A DNA stretch of 64,000 nucleotides from Gracilariopsis chorda (GCA_003194525.1 NBIV01000130.1:62001-126000), one strand, 5' to 3'. Positions 11,274 through 22,666 are shown, counted from the first letter of the stretch. Numbers and translations are program-made. The notes: a model not told the origin generated them from the sequence alone.

Positions 11274-12715
11274 GGTTTACTCTACTGCATGAAAAACTGG
11301 CAATATTGCTCTAGGAAAAGGAAAAAGAACAATCAACGAAGCTCTGTTTATCTGAGGTTATCCAGAAATGATTCGCTGCAGTCTTTCTTTCTTCTCCAAT
11401 CCTCCGTGAGTAGCTGAACACCTCGAAATGAACAATTTTTTCAAAGCCACGATACTTTCAAATATCTAGATACCACACGTGTGTCTCAGGCTCAATTATG
11501 AGGACATCGATATGTTGGCACCGTTTCGATTATGGCTCCTATCATCCAAAGCCCCAGGTTCCCCTCTAGGTCTCTAGCTTCTTCTTTGCCATTTGAAGAC
11601 GATTTCGTCGTCTCTGAGAAAACATTGGATCTTTGCACTGGTGAAGGCGTTTGACTGACCTACTGACGAAAATAAACTTCCTAAGAGGCGTTCCAGCAAA
11701 AGATTCGGTCTTGCCAATCATTCCTCATCTAGAAATCCGGTGACGGTTGCCAGCCAATCGCATGATGCATTTCCGGTGACGAATTCAAAAATTAAAACTT
11801 TGGACCATGACAACATTGCAGACTGTTTCCGATGTCAAAAGCAAGTTTCAACTATTTGGTTTTGGGGTACTCACCGTCTCGGTGCTCCTGTCTGTCTGAT
11901 GTCAAGCTCTCTTATCAGCATCGTCTCGTTCTTCCCATCAGCTGGTACCCGTCTGCACTTTCATGAATGCATCACACAACTCAAGTATTATCAAAAGGGC
12001 TGAGGAAACATAGTGTCACAGCGTTTTGACGGGTATTTATTACGGTTTCCTGCTCAGTCGTCTCTGGAAAACATCTTGCAACCTCATAAGTTTGATCAAA
12101 CAATAGAGAATCAGGTGAAACATTTAATGACAATGCTTTTGTTCTAAAAATTGATGCCAGTTTGTAACCCGACACCGAACATTACACGTTATGTTCGAGA
12201 ACCAACCGTCCGACCAATACACCTTCTTTGCGTCAAAAAAGAATGTCTCTCGCACAACTGATCTTTCCAAAAAAATGCACCAAATCGAAGAAAAGGTTTT
12301 TGCTTCTCCCTCAGATATTACTCTGGTACGCTTTGTTCCATTATACATTTCATGTTTTCACGTTTTTGGAGACCAAAGCACGGAAATAGTTGGTGCAAAC
12401 CATTGAATGCCTATACCTACTGAGAGATTGAAGTGCTACTCTTAGGTTTTTCGGGGGACATCAGGAAGAGATATTTCTGCAAATCGAGATGTTTAATGGA
12501 TGGCTTGCTTCAATTTCTACACATCCGCAAGTTGGTTCGAACTATTATCCGTGATAGTGTATTCACTTGTAACAGGCTGAAGTCTTGCTTTCAAAAGTAC
12601 TCTGTCGAAGGTTGGAGCTCAAAAGAAGTAGAAAGAGACCGGAAAAATCTGCTAGAAACCCGGAGACCATTACTTGTGGTATACTCTTTGCAAACGAAAT
12701 GAACGCTGGATATCG
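11274..12715. other. No recognisable gene
   Basis: This is AT-leaning sequence with short frames on both strands and no domain, repeat or hairpin that I can support. Confidence 0.3.
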
Positions 12716-13752
12716 TCAGCAAATCAGATTCATCTCATGTTGGTGGTGATGGGGGGTGACTAGTCCCCCAGGTGAAACAAAGTAGTCACGATATCGTTTT
12801 GGAACGTTTGTTCGCCTTCTCTTGTTACGACTTGGCGTTTTGCATGCTATGGAACTCTTTCTGACCAGATATTCTTTCTTTTTTTGTACATCTCGGGATT
12901 GCCCTCCTCCTGCTTGTATCTCCTGACTGTGAATACCCTTTCCTGTATTGGTTCCCAAACTATCGTTACTTTTATTCTCAACAGCTGGAGCTTTTCTGGA
13001 ATGAACTGGATTACACACACTATTTGAAGAACGATTACTATCATCAGCTGTAGAGGTTCTCCCACTTTCCATCGCAGTATTTTTGACCTTCACCTTCAGC
13101 AGTACTTTTGCTGAGAGTCTAAGAAGCACATAATCCTCGGAACAACAATCTTTGTCCTCGTTGGGTGGACAACGTTCGGTGGGTTCCTCGGACTCGTCGT
13201 CAAAAATACGTTTCTGACCAGTGATTGAGAAACCAATTTCGTCATTTTGATGCGAAGTAGACGCTTCCGATGGAGAGGCTCTCACAGTATTTCAGTTCGG
13301 AGAGGAACATCTTCCTCGTTGAAAACAAGCGCAGTAGCCTCTCTCATCGCTGTGGCCTTATGACGACGAGCTTCGACAAGGTCCGATGCCCTTAACCAGT
13401 GACTGTTACAAGGTTTGACCTGCGCCAATTGTGCCTCGTTGCCATTTGACTGCTTTTTTGCTGACTTTGCTTCCCGAAGGCGAACTGTTGGTTTCCGTTC
13501 CGGCTTGCCGTTACAAAGTTTTCGTTTTACCGCCTCATACGATAACAATAGATCTGCTTTGGCTTCCACGATGGAAACGCAATAACGGTTGTCAAGGTCC
13601 AGCGGAGAGTTGCAGACATCTCTTACGTCTGTGAAGAGGAGAGCAAGTGGGACTGAAAACTTTATATGTAATTCAAACCAACGATCGAAACGAAATAAGC
13701 GAATCCCAACCGAAAAGATGCAAAACATACTTAACTTTAGGTTTTTCATCAA
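12716..13752 (-). pseudogene. Unknown nuclear-type basic protein relic
   Basis: Two minus frames meet at 13,282-13,285 (the second begins where the first stops, one frame apart), so a single gene with a frameshift or small intron is likely. The first half is Lys/Arg/Ala-rich (VRLREAKSAKKQ, LVEARRHKATAMREA). The second half is Ser-rich and ends in a strong nuclear-localisation-like stretch (TPSRNKRRRTNVPKRYRDY). The R-rich then P-x-RY pattern also occurs in linkers of retroelement polyproteins, but no other retroelement domain is present. I cannot name the product. Confidence 0.35.
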
Positions 13753-14012
13753 TATTTGTTCTTGGCATTCTTATCTTTGCTTGAGAAGATACCGTAGTGA
13801 CGAGTTCAAAGAAGATGACGGAAGGTGGGTACAGATGCTTTCCGTGCTATAATTGTCCTTGTCTGCGGGGAAAAATCGTTCGAAAAGCAAAAGCCTACAG
13901 GCATTGGGGAGCAGCTTTATCTCTTCAAAGCAGGACTGTAGTCGTTCCAAAAACAGCTTCAGTATCATTGTAAGACTTCGACTCCATTCATTCGTCATCT
14001 TGGAAAATTTTT

Positions 14013-15084
14013 AATTTACACGAAATCGAGCAGGACGCAGTCTGTGATACAGAAAAAGACAGCCTTGAAGCATTATTTGCCAAAAAGGGGATTGAGCTGT
14101 CCCATGATGCATTAGCACAAGATAATGAAATATTCTCCCTCCAAACTACATCAGCAATTGTCTATGAAGGGAGTGCATTTGAGAACGCCAATGTACAAGA
14201 AAAACACAGCATTGATGAGCACATGCGTAGGTCTTTGTCCGGTTCTTTGATTCAACATGCTTCTCTAAGTATCCTCGGTTCTCTGATAAGTGTACGAAGA
14301 AGAAGTGCTCTTGAGGCCCTCAGGCAAACACAGGTGATAAAGAGCAAAGGGGTGGACTCGGCGATGGAAAAGAACGGAATAGATCAAAACCTCATCGGTA
14401 CAGAGCAATCCGACATAGAGGCAACCTCCTTGAGCAGGTATACTTTTAATGGTTCCGTGGTTCTGGACAGCGTCTCTAGTGACTTCGAAAATAATGGATC
14501 TCCTGTCCCAATAATGCATTCCAGATTGAAGGACTTCATTTCTCATCATTCATTTCTACAAGGCTTTGTGATTAAGTACCCGTCTGTAACCAAGGGTATG
14601 ATGGATGACCTTCTCGTACAGAATGGTGCTGTGTACAAATCCTGAAAGGGGTCAAGCAGGCACTTCTTTCCAGATCTGGTCTTTCAATTTCGTCTCATCC
14701 ATATTGCTCTAAAGGCCACGAAGCGCTCTTATGACGCACAGATGGCTCATTTCAAAGGTCTTCCTTCGGAAATTGCGCTCAAAACTCTGCTAAAGTAGCC
14801 ACATTCTCATACATTGGAGTTTGGGAAAGCTTGGAAGCACGAATGAGTTCTCCTAAGGAAGGTCCTTTGCTGTCTAGATACTTTCGAAGATGTTTGCACT
14901 CTATGGTTAATACAGATAAGGAAATTGACATGAAATACTTTAATTTATTCTCGGAAAGCTTGTTCAAAGAGGCAATCCTTGAACTTGGTGGATTAAAAAT
15001 GGTGCAGAACGGCATATTTCTCAGCTTCTCAACGGATGGTGTCTCACCGTTCAAAAGTACAGAGTATAGCTACTGGCCTTATAT
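14013..15084 (+). pseudogene. CACTA-type (Tnp2-like) transposase, N-terminal half
   Basis: The frame is open from about 14,013 to a TGA near 14,643 and then continues in another frame at 14,831-15,084. The diagnostic part is NLFSESLFKEAIL followed by FLSFSTDGVSPFKS and YSYWPY, which matches the segment just before the catalytic region of Tnp2/En-Spm-type transposases. The gene is cut after the codons for W-P-Y by insertion of a piggyBac-like element, and the continuation MLFVLNLPPSERFK lies beyond it at 18,118. Stops at 14,643 and near 14,797, plus frameshifts, make it inactive. No CACTA terminal repeat was found. Confidence 0.65.
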
Positions 15085-15098
15085 CCCTAATCCGCTAT

Positions 15099-15170
15099 TT
15101 ATCACTATACTGATCAATAGCTGATATTGGCTTCCTGCCGTTACACGCCTATTGATCAGTAGAGTGATCG
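15099..15170. repeat. Paired 18-bp palindromes at gene-start end of element 1
   Basis: Two imperfect copies of an 18-bp palindrome of the form TGATCAcTATAgTGATCA start at 15,099 and 15,153, 54 bp apart. The first lies 14 bp inside the element end. The gene-start end of element 2 (38,452 and 38,506) shows the same 54-bp spacing. They are probable binding sites for the transposase; this is inferred from the conserved spacing. Confidence 0.65.
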
Positions 15171-15277
15171 ATAGGGATCCAGAATGGGGTGTCATGACTT
15201 CTCTATAGCCCCCAAAAAACGCACTCAATCACTGAGCCGTGATCTGTATCTCGATTTGCATGCTCTTCGGAAGCATC

Positions 15278-15466
15278 TGTAATATAATGAAGGCTGATGC
15301 AAGCTGGTACTGAACATCTTTAACAGAACCAGGATCGACACATTGCCTATGACTGGAACAAAGCAGAGCGTCACTCCATCAGTGACCTCTGTACTTATAC
15401 TACTTGTACGGTGGTATGTAATCATATGGAATGGTCGTAATGCTAAGCGGGTGTTATTCTATTACA
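15278..15466 (-). repeat. TRIM LTR (3' LTR of minus-strand element)
   Basis: This 189-bp LTR has inverted ends TGTAAT/ATTACA and is next to the purine tract GGGGTGAA on its inner side. It is about 98 percent identical to its partner at 15,903. Confidence 0.85.
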
Positions 15467-15902
15467 TTCACCCCATTCTTAAAATCGATGTCCGCATCGA
15501 TTCGACATTCTAGAACCACTTCCCTTTTCATACCTTTCTGCCATTAGGTCTTACATCAGACACTTGAATTTCTAAGTGTCAAACTTCACTACTCATTAGC
15601 GTTTTCAAAACCAGATTTGAAGGTATCCTGCGTAGCAGCGAGTTATAATTCTTCAGTATCACAAGTCGTTCCTCACACTTCCACCGAATCCTAGTGGTCA
15701 AAAGTGGAGTTCAGGTTCTTCCGTTTCAGCGCCTCTGACCTACACTAGGTTCTTGCGCAAATAGCACGCTGTTTCTCACAGGTTTGCCTTATACAACGGA
15801 CTATGCCCTTCAACGACGGCTTCAATGATACTCGGTTTTCCGTTCTTTCTTAGCGTAACTGGACGATTCAAGCGGCATGAATCGACCGTAGATGCTACCA
15901 TA

Positions 15903-16091
15903 TGTAATATAATGAAGGCTGATGCAAACTGGTACTGAACATCTTTAACAGAACCAGGATCGACACATTGCCGATAACTGGAACAAAGCAGAGCGTCACT
16001 CCATCAGTGACCTCTGTACTTATACTACTTGTACGGTGGTATGTAATCATATGGAATGGTCGTAATGCTAAGCGGGTGTTATTCTATTACA
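15903..16091 (-). repeat. TRIM LTR (5' LTR of minus-strand element)
   Basis: This 189-bp partner of the LTR at 15,278 borders the primer-binding-like site on its inner side and the second GCATC target copy on its outer side. Confidence 0.85.
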
Positions 16092-16167
16092 GCATCTCGA
16101 CTTTCAAGATTTGAAATCCGTTGGGTTGCGGCCGAACGGCTAACGCATCCGCAACCTTCTCTCAACC

Positions 16168-17812
16168 TGGCCACTGTGGTTCCTACGACCGTCAACAGCG
16201 GTGAGACTACGCCCCCTATCTCCTCTACTGGAGGAGTACACGCCGTCGTTGATACCCAGGAGACAGCTGGAGGGTCGGCGCATGGTCTGGGGGCACATTC
16301 ATCTTCAATACGCTCCAGAATGGGACCTTAGAGAGGACAGGGTACACCAGCCCGGGGAAGAGGCCGTGGTAGGGGTGGACGTGGCGGTGACGGGCGCAGA
16401 GGGACTAGGGCGGCATCTGGTCGTCGAAGAGGTCGGGGATCGGGACGTGGACGTGGACGAAGGGGGAATGGGAATGACCCAAGTGAGGGGTGGACGCTTT
16501 CAACGTCTCCGTGCGCCTCCGTGGTCATGGAGAAGGACTTCGTCGACAGGCTCATTCAGCACCGCGCGCGCCTCCTGTGTGACACCGCTGTGAACAATAC
16601 GAAGCTTGAATGCAGTGTAAGAGGCCTTCCCCCCACTCGCTGTGGTTTTGTCGTTCTGTTCATGAATGGAGTTCTACATCAACTTCTGGAGTGGCTCAAC
16701 GCGTTTTTTCGACTAAATGAGCTGGAAGAACCTGCACTAAGCCTCACTGACATGTATCGCTACGTCGCCGTCCTCCTACTATCTCATAAAACGGGATTGA
16801 GCTTCGATAAAACGGTGTCTGTCTTGTCTCAGTCTGGAAGCATTGTCCCATCTGTGGAAAGGGTCCGGTTTATTGCGGAAAACATCTTAGCATACTCTCT
16901 TACAGGACGGGGTACAGATGGAGAGTTTCAGTGGAATTCTCAACGGGATCAGACCCGCCAGCTATCCAAGTTTGAACATCTGGCCTCCCGAGTTCCACTT
17001 CTCATTTTAAATGGGAACAGAAGATCGTATCTCAAACAATTAAGACCTTGGCTCTGAACGCCTTTTTCGGCTGGCGTATGTTTGAGAGACAGTACCTGCT
17101 GGAATCTTCTCAGACATTTCAGTCGTTGTAGAACTACCGGAATTTGCTGAACAAAGTTCAAGCTACTGCGGATTCTATGTTCGACGTTCCGCAAGAGCTG
17201 CTTTGCTACGCAGCTTCGATTATGCTTGCCAGTCGAGAGGGCGAAAACGCGGAGGAGGAGGTTGTCGACGACTAGGAGGTAGGAAGGCTAATTGGTTTGG
17301 CACACTTCAGAAAGAAGAAGCGCCTTTCATTTTTCAACAGTACCGAAGGTGTGATCCTTCGGCTTCCAGTACCGGGACATGTGGCGAAACAGGGTGATGT
17401 CCTCTACTGTGCTCTGTGCAGGCAGAACGCAGGGCCGCGGAGAGGGCACCACTCATCGTATTCCTGTCAGATATGTGCGGTAAAGTTATGTGTAAGAAAA
17501 TACACGGGGCTCAGGAAGAGTTGCTTCACTATCTGGCATTCAGCGAAGGAGTTAACAATTCGCAATACACCCGACATCAGAGCACGTGGAGGTAGCAATG
17601 GAGGACCTGAGACATGGAGTGGTGAGCTCAATAAGGGAGCTTCGGAATCTCCCGGGGGTGATGAAGTCGAGAGCGGGGAAGGGAACGGGCAGGGGTGCAG
17701 TGAGGGGCCGCGGAGAGCATCTGGGAGGGCCTCTGCAGGGCAGACAAGGCGTAGGTCTGTGGATAGAGATAGCAGTATTGAGCCAACTCCGCGAAGGCAG
17801 CGTCGGACGTGA
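16168..17812 (+). pseudogene. piggyBac-like transposase, catalytic core deleted (element 1)
   Basis: The product starts at the position of MATVVP in element 2 (here the Met codon is CTG). It continues with an Arg-Gly-rich tract (about 16,340-16,460), the DPSEGWTL motif and the conserved helical region up to RQLSKFEHL near 16,975. It then jumps, out of frame, to SHFKWEQKI...NAFFGWRMFERQ near 17,000. The C-terminal cysteine-rich domain is kept (YCALCRQNAG, YSCQICAVKLC, SCFTIWH) and a basic tail ends at 17,812. Stops at about 17,129 and 17,271 add damage. What is missing corresponds to about 37,469-35,622 in element 2, meaning all presumed catalytic aspartates and the nuclease domain. Confidence 0.8.
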
Positions 17813-17872
17813 ACGCTTCGTGGTCTCCGCGACCCTATTAAAGAGAACTGCCTTCCTTGGCGGTCCGCGTAT

Positions 17873-18095
17873 TGATCACTATAGTGATCTATAGACCCTT
17901 TCGACCACCTTAGAGGTGTGTCTGATCTCCTAACTTTGCGGGGCTGCCCTTCAGTCATTATTTACGGGTTGAACCTCAAACGTGGCAGACGGGTCAGAGA
18001 AAACGTCCCAAAAGGCCCTACGTACTTTATTTTCAACGACCATTTCATGCGCCGAACTACTGTGCTGTCGAAGTCTGTGATCACTATAGTGATCA
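17873..18095. repeat. Paired 18-bp palindromes at gene-stop end of element 1
   Basis: TGATCACTATAGTGATCT starts at 17,873 and the perfect TGATCACTATAGTGATCA at 18,078, 205 bp apart. The second ends 19 bp inside the element end. Element 2 shows the same 205-bp spacing and 19-bp offset at its gene-stop end. Confidence 0.7.
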
Positions 18096-18114
18096 ATAAA
18101 ATCTGGCATTACGG

Positions 18115-20500
18115 ATATGTTGTTTGTCCTAAACTTACCGCCATCCGAACGCTTTAAGCTGAAGAATTTTATGCCTATCTGCGTTATTCCTGGACCCAAG
18201 GCTCCTAAAGATCTGCTCTTTTTCTTCCGTCCAATGCTCGATGAAAGTGAAGAACTAAGGAAAAGAAGAACTGTAAGATTGTGGAACGGGAAGGAGGTTC
18301 TTGTAAAGGTTCATTTGCTTTTCATAGTATCAGAACTGGCAACGCTTGGAGAGTTGTGTAATCTTCGGGGATACCATGCACTTTTTCCATGTTTTACTGT
18401 ATAGTATCTGGAATCTACTTCAGGAAACACAATCACGTTTACTATCCCAGCGTCGTGAAGGAAGAAGTGAAGATGAGATCCAGAATCGTATGGGATATGA
18501 ACAGATTGCCTATGTGGTCCACGGAGCAACGCAGTGTGGCCCAAGAAAAGTCCAAAAATATGAAAGGGCGTGAGGTGGAGGAGTATTGCGAAGGCATTGG
18601 TCTTTCGTCTCCTCTAGTAGGCCATTTAACCTCCAGATCCTCTCTAGTATTTCCATTTCACTGCTCTCCAATCGATCTCATGCATTTATTGTTAGAGAAC
18701 ATTGCACCACACATTGTATCTATATGGTGCAGTGATGTGAAAGGTTGTGAGAATTTTGCGTGTATGGGTTCATTGAAAGCAAAAGCAGCGGTTGGTAACA
18801 GGTTACTGTCTGCAGGAAAAGGATTCAGTTCCAAAATTAGGAGGCCGAGGAGAATTGATGAGAGAAAGAAATGGAAGGCAACCGAATGGAAGTCATTTTT
18901 GCTAGAATTAAGTCTGTTGGTTCTCGTTGGCGTACTTCCAAAGCAAGTCATGGATGGATGGAAAGCATTTGCAGACCTATGCGAACTTTTTTTGCCATTG
19001 GAGCGTAACACAATCGGATGTGGATCACATTTATCGTCTTTCAAGAAAGTTCTTTCAGCACTTCAATGATGTTTATTACCAGAACGATTTTGAACCAAAT
19101 TCTGCTGGTACGTGTATCACTTACTGCTACACGTCTCGGACTCCATACAAGACTGCTGTCCTTTGTCACTTGTGTTCCAATGGGCTTTTGAGAACTTGTA
19201 GGCGCACGTTCTCATAACTGCAATGCTAATCATTTGTTTGCAGAATCTGTTGAGCAGAGAATGAAGTTTTACGAGTCCACTATTTTGTATGCGATGAGAA
19301 CAGAAGTTCACATTCCATTGCTTGAAAACGAAGCGCAGGAGCGGTCTAACTTATTCAAAAGCCTGAACAAAGATGACGGCCAGCCAGGTCACGTGCTCAG
19401 ACACCCAAAGTCAGTCCAAAAGCTGGGCAGACTCAATGAACGTCATGGTTTGGACTTGAAGAAGCTTCTATGAGACTATTATGTTCGTTCAATGCAGGAG
19501 AACAACGACGCTGTACATCTTTCTCACTTCGGTGACGAGGAAGAGGTGGTTTCCTGGAGTTGACTGGTGGTCACGCAATGTGAAAATGGGTACATGACAA
19601 CCTTCACAGGATGCCATAACCCTGGAAGGAGGTTGGACGAAAAAAAAAAAAAACATCGCCCTTCCTGCTTTATGGTTGGCATGTTTCAGGGAGTGTCAAA
19701 TCGTGAGGACGTCGCGGTCGTGCACAGCTTCTACGGTGGTATTCTATTCTTTATTGAGCATTCATTTCGAGGGAGGACAAGTATTCTTTATGTGGCAGAC
19801 TGGATAGCTCGTGCGCTTCGTTGGGGAGATCAAGGACAGCTGTATCGTCAAGGATACTGTAGTGACGAGAAAGTATTCGAGAGTCCATCTGTGGAATGCG
19901 TAACTACAATATCTCATCAGATATCCATCGTGGAGCAAGAAGTAATGCATAATGGGCGTAGACAGAAGAGATCTTATTTCGTTGATGACATGCAAGATTT
20001 CTATCGGCATGAGAACCGAAAACCGGCCAACCAGAGCGTGAAGACTTTCAGTCTACTTCAAGGATTGCAGCAGTGGGAGTGGTTTGAAAACCATATTTCA
20101 AAAGCGAGTCAGTAGTAATCGATTTGATTTACTATACAGTTCTCGAAGCAGCCAAGCGAAGATTGCAGAGATCGGGCCGCGACGTGAACGCTAGAAGCAA
20201 CGGAGATACAATCGTTGGGATTGTAGTTTGTGAACGTCACTGCAAGTGTGGAAGACAAAGCTCATATGTGAATAATCAAGCTTGAAGAACTGTATGAGCC
20301 CTAGAAGGTGGTGAAGAGTGTATACCAAGATCTGACAAGAGGGGGACGTGGCGGAGGAGGAAAAATGGTGGTTATGATTCTGACTAAGGCAATGGGGGAG
20401 ACGAAAATTATAGCAGTAGTTATGGCGGTGACGGAAACGGAGACGATGGCAGTAGTGAGAACGATAGCGGGGCGGTCGTGACAAGCTTGAGAATCGATGG
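18115..20500 (+). pseudogene. CACTA-type (Tnp2-like) transposase, C-terminal half
   Basis: The gene resumes after the insertion with MLFVLNLPPSERFKLKN, then IPGPKAPKDLLFFFRPMLDE, ALGELCNLRGYHALFPC, and after a one-base shift near 18,395 the DLMHLLLENI motif (about 18,675) typical of Tnp2. Another shift leads to HLLLHVSDSIQ and VFQWAFENL (about 19,110-19,195). Later parts (19,234-20,115) read as a C-terminal domain with FYGGILFFIEHSF, and a Gly/Ser/Asp-rich tail is visible to about 20,490. Stops and shifts are frequent. The enzyme would cut and join CACTA ends; this copy is dead. Kyakuja/Plavaka-type relatives are an alternative subfamily. Confidence 0.7.
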
Positions 20501-21013
20501 ACTATGTATAGTCTGTAATGCGCAACGGGATGTTCAATCCTGATGCGATGGATAACAAAGAGGGCGTAGTGGTACGGTATTCAACTATTTGAAAACATAT
20601 GTATGGAACTTCAACATTTGTTCAATTTTAGAAGAGTAGAGAACAGTCAAGCTATTCAATACATCATGAGTGCTCATTCGGATGGTTTGCAATATGTGTT
20701 CAAATCAGGGCTTTCAGATTTCTCCATTACGATGCAGTCATGTCTATTGGTTTTATGTTGAAGTTCAGTACTTAATTGTGTGATGTTCAATAAACCAGTG
20801 CGTCCATCATTACATGGCAAATAACCATTCATTCGCTGCCTGTCACAATTTCCTTACTCTTCGATCGTCAGAAGAAGCATTGAAAGCTCTATTGAACCGG
20901 GTTTAGGATATATTCAAATCTAATCAAATTCATAAAAGGTATTTTTTAGTGAAATACTAGCATATCCTGCAAATGAAAAAGTATTGAAATAATAGCGAAT
21001 GTTTTCCACCTGG
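20501..21013. other. No recognisable gene
   Basis: This AT-rich spacer lies between the CACTA relic and Ty3 copy B. It has no long frame and no repeat that I can support. Confidence 0.35.
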
Positions 21014-21154
21014 GATCAGTTACCTATTTGACATGTCTACCTGGCCTCAAAGCCGAGTTGACATCTCTTGTGACATACTGCCAATATGACACAACAACAT
21101 GCTTATGTCAGAAAAGCCTCGACCGACCCCTTGGACAAAGTTGGCTTCGAAATA
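21014..21154 (+). repeat. Left terminal repeat of copy B (LTR remnant)
   Basis: This 141-bp block starts GATCAGTTACC and is about 90 percent identical to 27,838-27,978. Equal lengths and direct orientation at both ends of the element support an LTR origin. Confidence 0.6.
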
Positions 21155-21931
21155 CACGTCGCGTACTACTGAAAACGTTAACAATCACCTCACACGGTAC
21201 AGCACAGGTCAAACGGTCATGGGAGATTTCAGTGAGAGCAATGGCAAATCAAGATGGGCACCCTGGTTTCATGCCAAACCATCAATATCCTGTCTGCTGC
21301 TGATGCTTGCTAAGTCATAGCACAAGTCATCAGCCAGAGAACGTACCAACCCATCAAACGGCTAGATCTGCCATTGAACCCGGTAAATCATCCACGTATG
21401 GAGCTCAACGAGAAGACCAAGCATAATGCAGCTAAACTTGGCCGATTTCTCATTAACTAGTGGCAGCGATTGAACTGGGCTAGACCGTCTATATAAACCA
21501 CGATGGATGCTCCTAACTTCAACTCGGATCATCACCGTCGACTTCCAACCATTCTAAACCATTACACCTCTGTTCCTAACATTGGTAGGATCGCAAGTAA
21601 GTATTGAACTTACCTGAGACTGGTGACCATCCAGCCTTGGTGGAGTTTGCTACACAAAATCCCCCAAGTATAGATGAGCCCCAGAGATCCAGATAATACT
21701 GACTGTTGATTTCTGACCAATTGTGTGTTTCCAGTGAGCTCAATAATCCGACCCAGGTCACTGCCGCCTTCGCCGTCGGTGTACACCAATACCGACGTAT
21801 CCTCCGAACCACTGTAAATACTGCCACAGCCGCCACCCGCGGACATTGCCGACCATGAAACTCCCGTAGCTCACCGGAACCTCTCCTACTAATCCCGGAC
21901 GCCATCACCCGAACCATTCGATAACCTTGTT

Positions 21932-22440
21932 TTGCTTGAACCTCGGACACCCGGCAGTCAACGAAAATCACCAGAGCCAGTTGACAAGACTCCAGGACCT
22001 TCACAACAACGTCAGCAAGCATCCCTTGTGGACAATACTGTAAGATTTCACACGGTCGAGAAACGTATTCGTCAAGCGTACGACTCAGCCAATCAGAACC
22101 GCCGACGTGTCCTGCAGATCAGTGACGCGGGAAGCATCAACTTTTACTGTGTGGGAAAGTATCGCATCCGCCGTCAGAAGAAGCGTGCACTTCGAAGTCG
22201 CCTGGCTATCCCTAGGTGTGACGACTGCAAATTACGCTTAAACAGCCGTACACAACTCGAAGAACACCTTCACGGTACAAAAGACGAAAGCAAAGTGCTG
22301 TCGAAAACGTCATCGCGTGGTTGTTATATTTGCCATATACCGTCGTTCAACAATTGGAGGCATTAAAAAGAGCACTGCAAGGGTAGGAAACATCGATTGG
22401 CTAAGGAAAGAGAACAAAGACGTCAATAGAGATACGTCAA
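21932..22440 (+). pseudogene. Retroelement ORF1 with two U1/matrin-type zinc fingers (copy B)
   Basis: One frame runs for 144 codons from 21,932. A Pro/Ser/Gln-rich N-terminus leads to a basic stretch (RIRRQKKRALRSR) and finger 1, CDDC...H with the last His mutated to Asp (HLHGTKD). Finger 2 keeps its first pair (CYIC) but is cut by a TAA at 22,364 before the HCKGRKH-like end, which is still readable downstream to about 22,395. Together with copy A both fingers can be rebuilt as C-x2-C-x12/13-H-x5-H. Its place before gag suggests an RNA-binding accessory protein, which is inference. Confidence 0.55.
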
Positions 22441-22666
22441 CGGCCAATTCTAGCCCTTAAACATAAATTTGTGAAATGAATAGAAATTGGTCGTTCTACT
22501 CTTAAAGCTACAGTTTGTGGCTGTGTTCGAGCTCCCGCTGCGCAGAAATTACCAAGCTTTGCGAATGGAGAAGTAGCCATACAGTTCTTACTATCTTCCC
22601 AATCTCTTGACCCCAGGTAATCTCGAATGAAGGAACTCTACTTTAGCCACTCTGATACGCGTCCAT

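Larger units (their letters stand above)
15278..16091 (-). mobile_element. TRIM (814 bp), chromovirus derivative, TSD GCATC
   Basis: Two 189-bp LTRs (15,278-15,466 and 15,903-16,091) differ at 3 positions and flank about 436 bp with no gene. GCATC is duplicated at 15,273-15,277 and 16,092-16,096. Read on the minus strand, each LTR starts TGTAATAGAATAAC and ends TATTACA. A primer-binding-like TGGTAGCATCTA lies 2 bp inside one LTR (ending at 15,900) and resembles the initiator-Met tRNA 3' end. A GGGGTGA tract borders the other LTR. The last 12 codons before that tract parallel the end of the chromovirus at 62,213, so this is a shrunken member of that family. High LTR identity means a recent insertion. 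Confidence 0.85.
15085..18114 (+). mobile_element. piggyBac-like element 1, internally deleted, 4-bp ATAT target duplication
   Basis: The element is 3,030 bp including a nested 814-bp TRIM. It begins CCCTAATCCG and ends with the reverse complement of CCGTAATGCC. ATAT is duplicated at 15,081-15,084 and 18,115-18,118. Removing the element and one ATAT restores the Tnp2 frame (W-P-Y-M-L-F-V-L-N), which proves the boundaries. Inside, its gene is a relative of that in the element at 34,509-38,538 but lacks about 1.85 kb that encodes the whole catalytic and nuclease region. It can therefore move only with help from a complete relative. Confidence 0.85.

Noticed and set aside
16328-17958. Long minus-strand frames rich in Arg/Pro opposite element 1
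   Set aside because: They mirror the Arg-Gly-rich and basic tail regions of the plus-strand transposase relic and are absent as conserved proteins.
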